DNA from: Desulfobacteraceae bacterium
GTDB taxonomy: Bacteria > Desulfobacterota > DSM-4660 > Desulfatiglandales > B25-G16
Assembly: GCA_030669265.1 (NCBI GenBank)
Contig: DAOVDY010000092.1
Location: 1-5,013 of the forward strand
Direction of reading: 5' to 3'
Length of the DNA: 5,013 nucleotides
Below the pieces are notes generated by a model. It had not been told where the DNA came from. It ran no database searches and saw nothing but the letters and a program-made list of their open reading frames with translations. Shown here piece after piece: positions 1 to 5,013 of the stretch. Positions within the stretch are counted from its first letter, which is position 1; each line of letters starts with the position of its first letter. Both the position numbers and the translations under genes were made by a program.

Positions 1-399
1 ATTCAAGGAGACAATGCCTTAGAGATCTATGTGATGTGTGAGATTCCCAGCAATGTGATTTCTGCAGAAAGCTTTGCAGATATCTTTGATGGATTCTCTA
101 TTGGGTCAAATGACCTCACCCAGTTGACCCTGGGCCTTGACAGAGACAGTGACCTGGTCTCCCACATATTTGATGAGAGAAACGATGCAGTCAAGGCACT
201 GGTAAAAAATGTGATTTCAGTTGCAAAAAAAAGGGGGAAAAAGATAGGGATCTGTGGTCAGGCACCCAGTGATTTTCCAGAATTTGCAACCTTCCTTGTG
301 GAATGTGGCATTGACTCAATAAGTCTTATCCCTGACACCGTGGTGAAAACACGGCTTGCCATTGCGGAAAAAGAGAAGGAGATGGGGGAAACTGGATGA
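1..399 (+). CDS. ppsA: Phosphoenolpyruvate synthase, C-terminal end (5' truncated by window)
   Basis: PEP synthase converts pyruvate, ATP and water to PEP, AMP and phosphate in the cytoplasm, opening gluconeogenesis from pyruvate. Only the last 132 codons of a protein usually near 800 residues are present. The reading frame is open from base 1, so the GTG at 31 is not the real start; codons 1-10 continue the conserved lead-in to VMCEIPSN. The fragment is the end of the PEP-utilising TIM-barrel domain. It shows CEIPSN, then [22 protein letters not shown], the signature that separates PEP synthase from pyruvate phosphate dikinase, and then GICGQAPSD, where Cys at 253-255 is the expected acid/base residue that protonates the enolate. 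The end, [18 protein letters not shown], matches the usual C-terminus, so the 3' end is complete. The stop lies 17 bases before the next gene with no terminator between, which suggests cotranscription. Confidence 0.95.
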   Translation: MQGDNALEIYVMCEIPSNVISAESFADIFDGFSIGSNDLTQLTLGLDRDSDLVSHIFDERNDAVKALVKNVISVAKKRGKKIGICGQAPSDFPEFATFLVECGIDSISLIPDTVVKTRLAIAEKEKEMGETG

Positions 400-416
400 A
401 AGGTAGGAAATAGAAA

Positions 417-1658
417 GTGACGAGAAGAATTGTTATTACAGGCATGGGAGCGGTAACTCCCTTGGGTGTTGGTGTAGAGGAAAGCTGGAAAAAGTTATGC
501 GCTGGAGAGTCTGGAATCAAAAATGTTACCCAATTTGATGCCTCTTCTTTGAAATGTCAGGTAGCAGGTGAAATACGGGACTTTGTAGCAGAAGATTTTT
601 TAAGACGAAAAAAGATCAGGAGAGCCGATCGCTTTGTACATTTCCTTCTAGCAGCAACCAAGATGGCTATAGAAGACAGTCAATTAATAATCTCCCCTGA
701 TGATGAATATAGGGCAGGGATATTAGCTGCTACTGCGATTGGATCATGTAAAACCTTTGAAACAAACCACGAACTCATCGTACAAGGGCGCATGGAAAAA
801 GTTACCCCATACACGATAATCAATCTTTCCGCTAACACTGCTGCTGGTGAGATGGCAGTTATGTGTGGGGCTCGAGGGACTCACCACTTTCTTCAAGAGG
901 CCTGTTCAGCAGGAACAAATGCAATAGGTCTTGGATTCAGAGCAATTAAGCATAGAGAGGCTGAAGTAATGATTGTGGGTGGATCTGACGCTGGTATCAG
1001 CCCTACCTTAATGGCGAGCCTTGATAATCTCGGTGCAATAGCGACCTCATGGAATGACCAACCTCAGAGAGCAAGCAGACCCTTTGAAAAAAAGAGAAAT
1101 GGCTTTGTAACCAGTGAGGGCTCAGGGGTCCTCATATTGGAGGAGCTTGAGCATGCAAAGGCCCGAGGAGCAAAAATTTATGCAGAAATAGTGGGCTACG
1201 GCTCAACCTGTGATGCCTATCATGCAGTTGCTCCCCTGCCAAGCGGAGAAAGTGCGGTTAAATGTATGGAACTCAGCATTGAAGAAGCTGGTATTACGCC
1301 AGAGCAAATAGAGCATATCAACGCCCATGGAACATCCACCATGGCAAATGATGAAACAGAAACCGTTGCAATAAAGAAGCTATTTGGACAGAGAGCAAAA
1401 GAAATCATGATCAGTGCTAATAAATCAATGATAGGCCATATGTGGGGAGCTGCTGGTGCTGTAGAAGGGATCTTTACAGCAAAAACCTTACAAGAAGGTT
1501 TAATACCTCCAACCATTAATCTGGATGAGCCTGACCCCAAATGTGATTTAGATTATGTTCCTCATCAAGCTAGAAGGTCGAATATAACATTTGCCCTTTC
1601 AAATTCATTTGGCTTCGGAGGCATAAACGCAAGTATTGTTTTAAAGAAATATGATTAA
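417..1658 (+). CDS. fabF: 3-oxoacyl-ACP synthase II-type condensing enzyme (FabF family), somewhat divergent
   Basis: Family role: decarboxylative Claisen condensation of an acyl group held on an active-site Cys with malonyl-ACP, elongating fatty acids in the cytoplasm. At 413 residues it has the normal FabF length. The N-terminus RRIVITGMGAVTPLGVGVEESW is typical. The catalytic set is complete and almost at E. coli FabF numbering: Cys163 (EACSAGTNAIG), His304 (INAHGTST), Lys336 and His341 (KSMIGHMWGAAGAVEG), and the gatekeeper loop SFGFGG with Phe398 and Phe400. Oddities: the usual GxGIGG loop near residue 105 reads AATAIGSCKT, and the usual G-x-x-GP before the catalytic Cys reads GARGTHHFLQEAC, so acyl or partner preference may differ from standard FabF. 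The GTG start follows AGGTAGG (401-407) at nine bases, and translation begins exactly at the conserved N-terminus. It may instead serve a specialised lipid or secondary-metabolite pathway; no ACP or reductase gene is in view to decide this. Confidence 0.92.
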   Translation: MTRRIVITGMGAVTPLGVGVEESWKKLCAGESGIKNVTQFDASSLKCQVAGEIRDFVAEDFLRRKKIRRADRFVHFLLAATKMAIEDSQLIISPDDEYRAGILAATAIGSCKTFETNHELIVQGRMEKVTPYTIINLSANTAAGEMAVMCGARGTHHFLQEACSAGTNAIGLGFRAIKHREAEVMIVGGSDAGISPTLMASLDNLGAIATSWNDQPQRASRPFEKKRNGFVTSEGSGVLILEELEHAKARGAKIYAEIVGYGSTCDAYHAVAPLPSGESAVKCMELSIEEAGITPEQIEHINAHGTSTMANDETETVAIKKLFGQRAKEIMISANKSMIGHMWGAAGAVEGIFTAKTLQEGLIPPTINLDEPDPKCDLDYVPHQARRSNITFALSNSFGFGGINASIVLKKYD

Positions 1659-1705
1659 ATCTTCTTTTCTAACCCATTCTCAATAGAAACCTATAACTAA
1701 AATCC

Positions 1706-1745
1706 TTGACATAAATTTCTTTATTTCTTAACTTCCCTTTATACT
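1706..1745 (+). promoter_or_regulatory. Candidate sigma-70-type promoter for ilvE
   Basis: A perfect TTGACA lies at 1706-1711. At the ideal 17-base spacing there is only a weak -10, TAACTT (1729-1734). A better -10, TATACT (1740-1745), lies too far from that -35 and has a poor one of its own. The arrangement fits the start of a new transcription unit after fabF, with a leader of roughly 45-55 bases. A short AT-only inverted repeat, TTAATT (1751-1756) with AATTAA (1776-1781), sits between promoter and start, but base composition may explain it. No T-box, leader peptide or attenuator is visible. Confidence 0.4.
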
Positions 1746-1785
1746 GCGTATTAATTGACCTACTCACTGATAACTAATTAAAAAA

Positions 1786-1792
1786 AGGGGAG
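1786..1792 (+). promoter_or_regulatory. Ribosome binding site of ilvE
   Basis: AGGGGAG follows a run of A and ends four bases before the ATG at 1797. It is the only purine-rich Shine-Dalgarno-like stretch near the start and supports the chosen initiation codon. The spacing is slightly short. Confidence 0.7.
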
Positions 1793-1796
1793 CAAC

Positions 1797-2864
1797 ATGG
1801 AAATTAGCGTAAATTTAGCCACTAACAAGAAGGAGAAACCAACCGATGAATCCAAACTTGGCTTTGGTCAAATATTTACCGATCATATGCTCCTTATCGA
1901 CCATGATACCAATAGAGGTTGGTATAACGCCAGGATAGAGCCATATGGAGCACTCAAGCTTGATCCGGCTGCTGTTTGTCTCCACTATGGGCAAGAAATA
2001 TTTGAGGGCCTTAAGGCCTATTACGGCAAAGATAAAGGCATATACCTCTTTAGAGTCAACGATAATTTTAAGAGACTCAATTATTCGGCAAGAAGGGTAT
2101 GTATGCCAGAGCTCGATATTGAGCTCGCTATGAAAGCCCTAAAAAAGCTGATCCTCATCGACAGGGAGTGGATCCCTAAAACTCGCGGAACCTCCCTCTA
2201 CATCAGGCCTACAATGATTGCAACCGAACCATTCTTAGGTGTTCGACCAGCACGTAGATATCTATTTTATATTATTCTAGGACCTGTTGGATCTTACTAT
2301 CCTGAGGGACTGAATCCAGTCAAAATTTACGTAGAGAGTAAATACGTGAGGGCTATTTCCGGCGGTACTGGAGAGGCCAAAACAGGAGGCAACTATGCAG
2401 CCAGCTTGCTCGCAGCAGAAGAGGCCAAAAAAAAGGGTTTCACCCAGGTTCTCTGGTTAGATGGATGTGAAAAGATGTGGGTAGAAGAGGTGGGAACCAT
2501 GAATATGTTTTTTGTTATAGATGATGAGGTTATAACAGCACCTTTGACAGGAAGTATTTTAGGGGGTATCACCAGAGATTCTGTAATCAAAATAGTCAGG
2601 GATTGGGGCTTGAAGATAAAAGAAAAATCAGTCTCTATCAATGAAGTCCTTGCTGCTTCCAGCAGTGGACAACTTAAGGAGGCCTTTGGAACTGGAACTG
2701 CAGCTGTTATATCACCAGTCGGACAGATAACATATGAAGATAAAGACTATGTTATAGCCAGCGGTAAGATGGGCGAGCTATCACAAAAACTGTACGATGA
2801 AATTGTAGCAATCCAGTACGCGGAAAAACCAGACCCTTATGGATGGACAGAAAAAATAGGATAG
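1797..2864 (+). CDS. ilvE: Branched-chain amino acid aminotransferase (class IV, large type)
   Basis: PLP-dependent cytoplasmic enzyme that reversibly transfers an amino group between glutamate and the 2-oxo acids of leucine, isoleucine and valine, the last step of their synthesis. The 355 residues match the long BCAT type (Bacillus and eukaryotic BCATs) rather than the roughly 310-residue E. coli IlvE. Visible landmarks: FGQIFTDHMLLIDH near the N-terminus, HYGQEIFEGLKAY (63-75), FRVNDNFKRLNYSARRV (85-101), SLYIRPTMIATEPFLGV (133-149), the PLP Schiff-base lysine Lys195 in GTGEAKTGGNYAASL, Glu231 in WVEEVGTMN, and the phosphate-cup region LTGSILGGITRDSV followed by AFGTGTAAVISPVG (297-309). 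The redox CxxC of mitochondrial BCATs is absent. The gene has its own ribosome binding site and probably its own promoter. No other branched-chain biosynthesis gene is in the window, so it appears to stand alone. Confidence 0.96.
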   Translation: MEISVNLATNKKEKPTDESKLGFGQIFTDHMLLIDHDTNRGWYNARIEPYGALKLDPAAVCLHYGQEIFEGLKAYYGKDKGIYLFRVNDNFKRLNYSARRVCMPELDIELAMKALKKLILIDREWIPKTRGTSLYIRPTMIATEPFLGVRPARRYLFYIILGPVGSYYPEGLNPVKIYVESKYVRAISGGTGEAKTGGNYAASLLAAEEAKKKGFTQVLWLDGCEKMWVEEVGTMNMFFVIDDEVITAPLTGSILGGITRDSVIKIVRDWGLKIKEKSVSINEVLAASSSGQLKEAFGTGTAAVISPVGQITYEDKDYVIASGKMGELSQKLYDEIVAIQYAEKPDPYGWTEKIG

Positions 2865-2989
2865 GGACAGGTACAAATGAAATTTCGCTAAAAGTTTTTC
2901 CCCGCATTCGCTGGGATAGAGATTCTAAATATAAAAAATAGTGCTACCAACCTTGAATCTATCCAAATCCCCTAATACTTATCAAGAGC
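2865..2989. other. Intergenic gap with no supported feature
   Basis: This 125-base gap separates ilvE from the membrane-protein gene. It has no U-tracted hairpin to end ilvE and no convincing promoter; TTGAAT at 2953-2958 has no acceptable -10 at normal spacing. The only fold is a short bulged stem, CCCGC/GCTGGG, at 2901-2915. Confidence 0.5.
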
Positions 2990-3886
2990 ATGATAAAACA
3001 TAACTCCTTTCGAAAGAAATCCCTCTTTAAAACAAAGTGGTTTGATATCTGTTGTTTTTTATTTATTACCCTTATTATCTCAATTACCGCTCTCTATTTT
3101 ACTAACAAGGATTTTGCAATCGAGTTGAGGCAGGTTAGACAGCCTAAACCCAACCTATTTAATATAGGAATCGATGTATCTCAAACTATTAAGCCAGGTG
3201 TTCTTGCCGATTTTAAGGAGGCACTTATCTTACGACTAAGAAACTTTACTGGAGGTAAGAAAGCCTACTACCATATTTCGCTCATCGGGACCCCAGGTTG
3301 TGGAAAGGAGGCTATTGTCGATGTAGTTTCAACTCAATCTCCAAAAGATCCTGACTCTTTTAGTCGGAGGGTTGAGAAAAAGATTACGCAGATATCTATT
3401 GCTAAAAAGGCAAAAGGGCAATCTGACACACAACCTCTGACCACTCCATTATTCTGCTTTCTTGAAAAGATACTTACAGAAAGAATTGGAGAGCGGATAA
3501 TAATTTTATCTGATCTAGTAAATGATGATGAAGGTTGCCAAAAGCAATATTCCCTTCCTTTAACAACAATAACAAATTTTGGCATACATAAAGATGGCCA
3601 GATTATTTTTTTATACTCTACACCCTATTTACCAGGCAAATACACTACTCCTGAGATCTATGAAAAATTGATTAATAAGCAGGAAAATTTTATAAAGGAA
3701 ATGAGGAAACTTAGTAGTCAAGGTAAGGTTAGGGTATTCTTTTACCATATTCCAGATAATCCACAGAAAAGGCTGCCTTTTTTGAAATCCAAATTACAAA
3801 ATTCTATACCAGCAACTACCTTCGAGGTTATTTGGGAAAGGGTTTCCAAAATGATTAACACTATCATCTGTGCTGTGAGGGGGTAA
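2990..3886 (+). CDS. Membrane-anchored protein with a von Willebrand factor A-like domain, function unknown
   Basis: I do not recognise a named family. A basic N-terminus (KHNSFRKKSLFKTK) is followed by one hydrophobic segment, about residues 18-37, best read as an uncleaved anchor with the rest outside the membrane. The remainder resembles a vWA/Rossmann-type fold. A hydrophobic strand ends in IGIDVSQT, where Asp62, Ser64 and Thr66 resemble the MIDAS motif DxSxS. TTPLFCFLEKI (151-161) resembles the vWA loop GTPL..AL that supplies the MIDAS Thr. RIIILSDLVNDD (169-180) resembles the strand-plus-Asp that completes the site. Further strands (GQIIFLYS, VRVFFYHIP) fit the same fold. The order and spacing of the three motifs support a metal-binding adhesion or scaffold role, but this is inference. 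The ATG is the only usable start before the membrane segment, although only a weak AAGAG lies 2-6 bases upstream. It is tightly linked to the next gene (three-base gap). Confidence 0.6.
   Translation: MIKHNSFRKKSLFKTKWFDICCFLFITLIISITALYFTNKDFAIELRQVRQPKPNLFNIGIDVSQTIKPGVLADFKEALILRLRNFTGGKKAYYHISLIGTPGCGKEAIVDVVSTQSPKDPDSFSRRVEKKITQISIAKKAKGQSDTQPLTTPLFCFLEKILTERIGERIIILSDLVNDDEGCQKQYSLPLTTITNFGIHKDGQIIFLYSTPYLPGKYTTPEIYEKLINKQENFIKEMRKLSSQGKVRVFFYHIPDNPQKRLPFLKSKLQNSIPATTFEVIWERVSKMINTIICAVRG
3877..3883 (+). promoter_or_regulatory. Ribosome binding site of the thymidylate synthase gene, inside the upstream gene's end
   Basis: GAGGGGG ends six bases before the ATG at 3890 and lies in the last codons of the membrane-protein gene, whose stop (3884-3886) falls between site and start. 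This layout implies one message and probable translational coupling of the two genes. Confidence 0.75.
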
Positions 3887-3889
3887 AAA

Positions 3890-4546
3890 ATGCACCTTGA
3901 ATTTATTAAGGCAAGAGATTTACCAGATGCCTGGTTTCAGTGTGTTTATCAGATACTTGACACTGGAAGGACATACACAATAGATAGAGGAAGCTATGAA
4001 GGGCAGAAAAGGATTGAGTTTGACTATATAACAGTACACATAAAATATCCGGGTAAAAGACCGCTGCTGCCCGACATCCCTCCCGCTTTAGGAATACCTA
4101 ATCCGGTAGACAATGATTACCTCGATCAATACCTTCCGTACCTTATGACCTCAATAAAAAAGGAAGGGGAAGAGTATACATATGGGGAGTATCTTGAACC
4201 ACAAATAAATGAAATTATAAGGATGTATAGGGAAGATGGTCATGGTACAAACCAGGCCTATATGACAGTAGGCGATCCAAAAACATTATATCTTAGCGAT
4301 CCACCCTGTCTCAGAGGGATTGATACCAGAATCAAGGACAATAAGCTTCACTTTGTTGTCTATTTCCGATCATGGGATCTTTGGAATGGATTTCCAGCTA
4401 ATTTAGGCGCTATTCAATTGTTAAAGGAGTATATGGCTGATAGCATAGGTGTTGAAGACGGACAAATCATAGCTGCAAGCAAGGGCCTTCATCTTTACGA
4501 TTATATCTGGGAATTAGCAAAATTACGGACTATGAAATCAGGGTAA
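3890..4546 (+). CDS. thyA: Thymidylate synthase, short archaeal/methanogen-like type
   Basis: Thymidylate synthase methylates dUMP to dTMP using methylene-tetrahydrofolate or, in methanogens, possibly a tetrahydromethanopterin-type carrier. The 218 residues are shorter than the usual 264 or more of bacterial ThyA and match the compact methanogen form. Landmarks in order: ILDTGRTYTIDRG (22-34), with Arg33 at the place of the dUMP phosphate-binding arginine; YTYGEYLEPQI (96-106), the counterpart of the YGxxWR region; SDPPCLRGID with nucleophile Cys140; YFRSWDLWNGFPANLGAIQL, with Arg160, Ser161 and Asp163 and with Asn171 at the position that selects dUMP over dCMP; and GLHLYDYIW, with His201 and Tyr203 as in the usual HxY. 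The canonical HELLWFLxGxTN segment is not recognisable, so the cofactor site may differ. A dCMP hydroxymethylase role is less likely because Asn171 is kept. It is coupled to the preceding membrane-protein gene. Confidence 0.85.
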   Translation: MHLEFIKARDLPDAWFQCVYQILDTGRTYTIDRGSYEGQKRIEFDYITVHIKYPGKRPLLPDIPPALGIPNPVDNDYLDQYLPYLMTSIKKEGEEYTYGEYLEPQINEIIRMYREDGHGTNQAYMTVGDPKTLYLSDPPCLRGIDTRIKDNKLHFVVYFRSWDLWNGFPANLGAIQLLKEYMADSIGVEDGQIIAASKGLHLYDYIWELAKLRTMKSG

Positions 4547-4578
4547 GGATTGATAGAATTTAGGGTCTTTACCCCAAA

Positions 4579-4618
4579 TTGAGTAATGGAGCAATGGAGT
4601 GCTGGAATTATGGGGTAA
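4579..4618 (+). repeat. Octamer repeat array, left arm (TGGAGnnn x5, degenerate)
   Basis: Five successive 8-base units begin at 4579, 4587, 4595, 4603 and 4611: TTGAGTAA, TGGAGCAA, TGGAGTGC, TGGAATTA and TGGGGTAA. Read as codons from 4586 they give MEQWSAGIMG then stop. From memory, this is the W-S-x-G-(V/I)-(L/M)-E type of spurious peptide seen where such repeats are annotated as genes in environmental bacterial genomes. It is not a credible gene here. The array is an imperfect inverted match to 4746-4777. Confidence 0.7.
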
Positions 4619-4653
4619 AAATCTGTTAGAGGCTTGTGGTTAGATGCTGAAGG

Positions 4654-4675
4654 AAAAAACCCTTAGCCTTAAGGG
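4654..4675 (-). terminator. Intrinsic-terminator-like hairpin on the minus strand
   Basis: Read on the minus strand, the stem CCCTTA, loop AGGC and stem TAAGGG (4675-4660) are followed directly by six T (4659-4654). The stem is perfect but only 6 bp, three of them A-T, so strength would be modest. On the + strand the A run precedes the stem, so it would not end the thymidylate synthase message. No minus-strand gene lies upstream of it in this window. Confidence 0.5.
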
Positions 4676-4716
4676 AAGCGAGCCTCAAATCCCAAGTGAA
4701 GTACTCCTAAAACAGA

Positions 4717-4746
4717 CATATAATTTTTTCCGCTTTAATTAATCAA
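4717..4746 (-). promoter_or_regulatory. Weak minus-strand promoter candidate facing the hairpin terminator
   Basis: On the minus strand TTGATT (4746-4741) and TATATG (4722-4717) are 18 bases apart, each matching four of six consensus positions. Transcription would start near 4710 and could end at the U tract near 4654, giving an RNA of about 57 bases. AT-rich intergenic DNA throws up such matches by chance, so the only added support is the terminator-like hairpin at a fitting distance. Confidence 0.25.
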
Positions 4747-4777
4747 TACTCCAGTCCTCCAACACTCCATTCCTCCA
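4746..4777 (-). repeat. Octamer repeat array, right arm (four exact 8-base units, inverted)
   Basis: Four contiguous octamers end in CTCCA or CCTCCA on the + strand: ATACTCCA, GTCCTCCA, ACACTCCA and TTCCTCCA. On the minus strand these are TGGAGnnn units, the same unit as the left arm at 4579-4618. Aligning the 32 bases of this arm, inverted, with 4587-4618 gives 24 identities. The minus-strand reading contains GMECWRTGVL, the same peptide style as the left arm, again without a credible gene. The two arms enclose 127 bases. Confidence 0.75.
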
Positions 4778-4845
4778 AGGGCGATTGCCACTGAAAAGCT
4801 TATGGTTTTCCTCCTTTGGTGGATAGAAATTCCGTTAAATAAATA

Positions 4846-5013
4846 ATGAAAAAAGTAGATCTCAAGGATCTGGATCTGAATGAGACAAAGGCACATGTAG
4901 AAAAAATCGGACTAGAAACCTATAAGGCAGAACAGATCAGGCAATGGATATTTGGCCACAAGGCTACATCATTCGAGGCAATGACCAATATTTCTAAGGA
5001 GTTAAGGAGCTAT
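4846..5013 (+). CDS. rlmN: 23S rRNA (adenine-2503-C2)-methyltransferase RlmN, N-terminal fragment
   Basis: RlmN is a radical-SAM enzyme that methylates C2 of A2503 in 23S rRNA and of A37 in some tRNAs, tuning peptidyl-transferase function and fidelity. Only the first 56 codons of about 350 are present; the frame runs open off the window. The fragment matches the family's N-terminal accessory domain: KVDLKDLDLNETKAHVEKIG, then YKAEQIRQWIFGHKATSFEAMTNISKELRSY, corresponding to the family's Y(R/K)AxQIxxWIY...SFxxMTNLSKxLR. The radical-SAM CxxxCxxC and the methyl-carrying cysteines lie beyond the window. The ATG gives an N-terminus of normal length. No Shine-Dalgarno is visible just upstream: the nearest purine-rich stretch, GGTGGA (4818-4823), is more than 20 bases away. 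Confidence 0.93.
   Translation, partial: MKKVDLKDLDLNETKAHVEKIGLETYKAEQIRQWIFGHKATSFEAMTNISKELRSY

Larger units (their letters stand above)
4547..4845. other. 299-base non-coding region with inverted octamer arrays and hairpins
   Basis: No convincing gene lies on either strand. The region holds a 9-base inverted repeat, TTTACCCCA (4568-4576) with TGGGGTAAA (4611-4619), two oppositely oriented arrays of a TGGAGnnn octamer (4579-4618 and 4746-4777), and between them a minus-strand promoter-like site and an intrinsic-terminator-like hairpin. No factor-independent terminator for the thymidylate synthase message is seen on the + strand, and no clear promoter for rlmN. Confidence 0.7.

Noticed and set aside
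1220..1540. 106-codon minus-strand open frame inside fabF
   Set aside because: It is a shadow of the well-conserved fabF frame. The same reasoning applies to the open frames at 326-520, 1945-2133, 2393-2641 and 3334-3585.
2901..2915. Hairpin after ilvE as a terminator
   Set aside because: The stem is short and bulged, with its T run before rather than after the stem.
3287..3310. Walker A (P-loop) lookalike GTPGCGKE in the membrane protein
   Set aside because: The Ser/Thr after the lysine is replaced by Glu, no hydrophobic strand and Walker B pair fits around it, and the vWA-like motifs explain the fold better.
4629..4686. tRNA-like appearance (GGTTAGA stretch, closing stem)
   Set aside because: It is only 58 bases, with no T-arm GTTCRA motif and no anticodon arm of normal geometry.
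4746..4777. CRISPR-like array
   Set aside because: The units are contiguous degenerate octamers without spacers, and no cas gene is present.
4723..4789. Minus-strand mini-frame around the right repeat arm with AAAGGAGG at 4818-4811
   Set aside because: The strong Shine-Dalgarno-like sequence is followed at proper distance only by ATA. The first GTG is about 18 bases away and the 18-codon product is simply the translated octamer repeat.

Overview
The window is ordinary bacterial chromosome, moderately AT-rich by eye, with Arg codons AGA/AGG and Ile codon ATA used freely. All six genes lie on the + strand. The gene set (PEP synthase, a KAS II-type ketoacyl synthase, a large-type branched-chain aminotransferase, a methanogen-type short thymidylate synthase, RlmN) and an octamer intergenic repeat suggest an uncultured or anaerobic bacterium of the Desulfobacterota/Nitrospirota kind. 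That placement is inference from family resemblance only.

Layout. Positions 1-399 are the C-terminal end of phosphoenolpyruvate synthase (ppsA), cut by the window edge. Seventeen bases later a fabF-like 3-oxoacyl-ACP synthase (417-1658) starts with GTG and is probably cotranscribed. A 138-base gap holds a candidate promoter and a clear ribosome binding site for ilvE (1797-2864). After a featureless 125-base gap comes a two-gene unit: a single-pass membrane protein with an apparent von Willebrand factor A-like domain (2990-3886), then a short archaeal-type thymidylate synthase (3890-4546) whose ribosome binding site lies inside the end of the preceding gene. A 299-base non-coding gap (4547-4845) follows, and rlmN begins at 4846 and runs off the end.

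The genes are mostly housekeeping: gluconeogenic PEP formation, fatty-acid elongation, branched-chain amino acid metabolism, dTMP synthesis and rRNA/tRNA methylation. No coherent new pathway is apparent. The parts worth a second look are the coupling of the membrane vWA-like protein to the unusual thymidylate synthase, the divergent active-site surroundings of the ketoacyl synthase, and the last intergenic region. That region contains two oppositely oriented arrays of a TGGAGnnn octamer enclosing a minus-strand promoter/terminator pair that could make a very small RNA.
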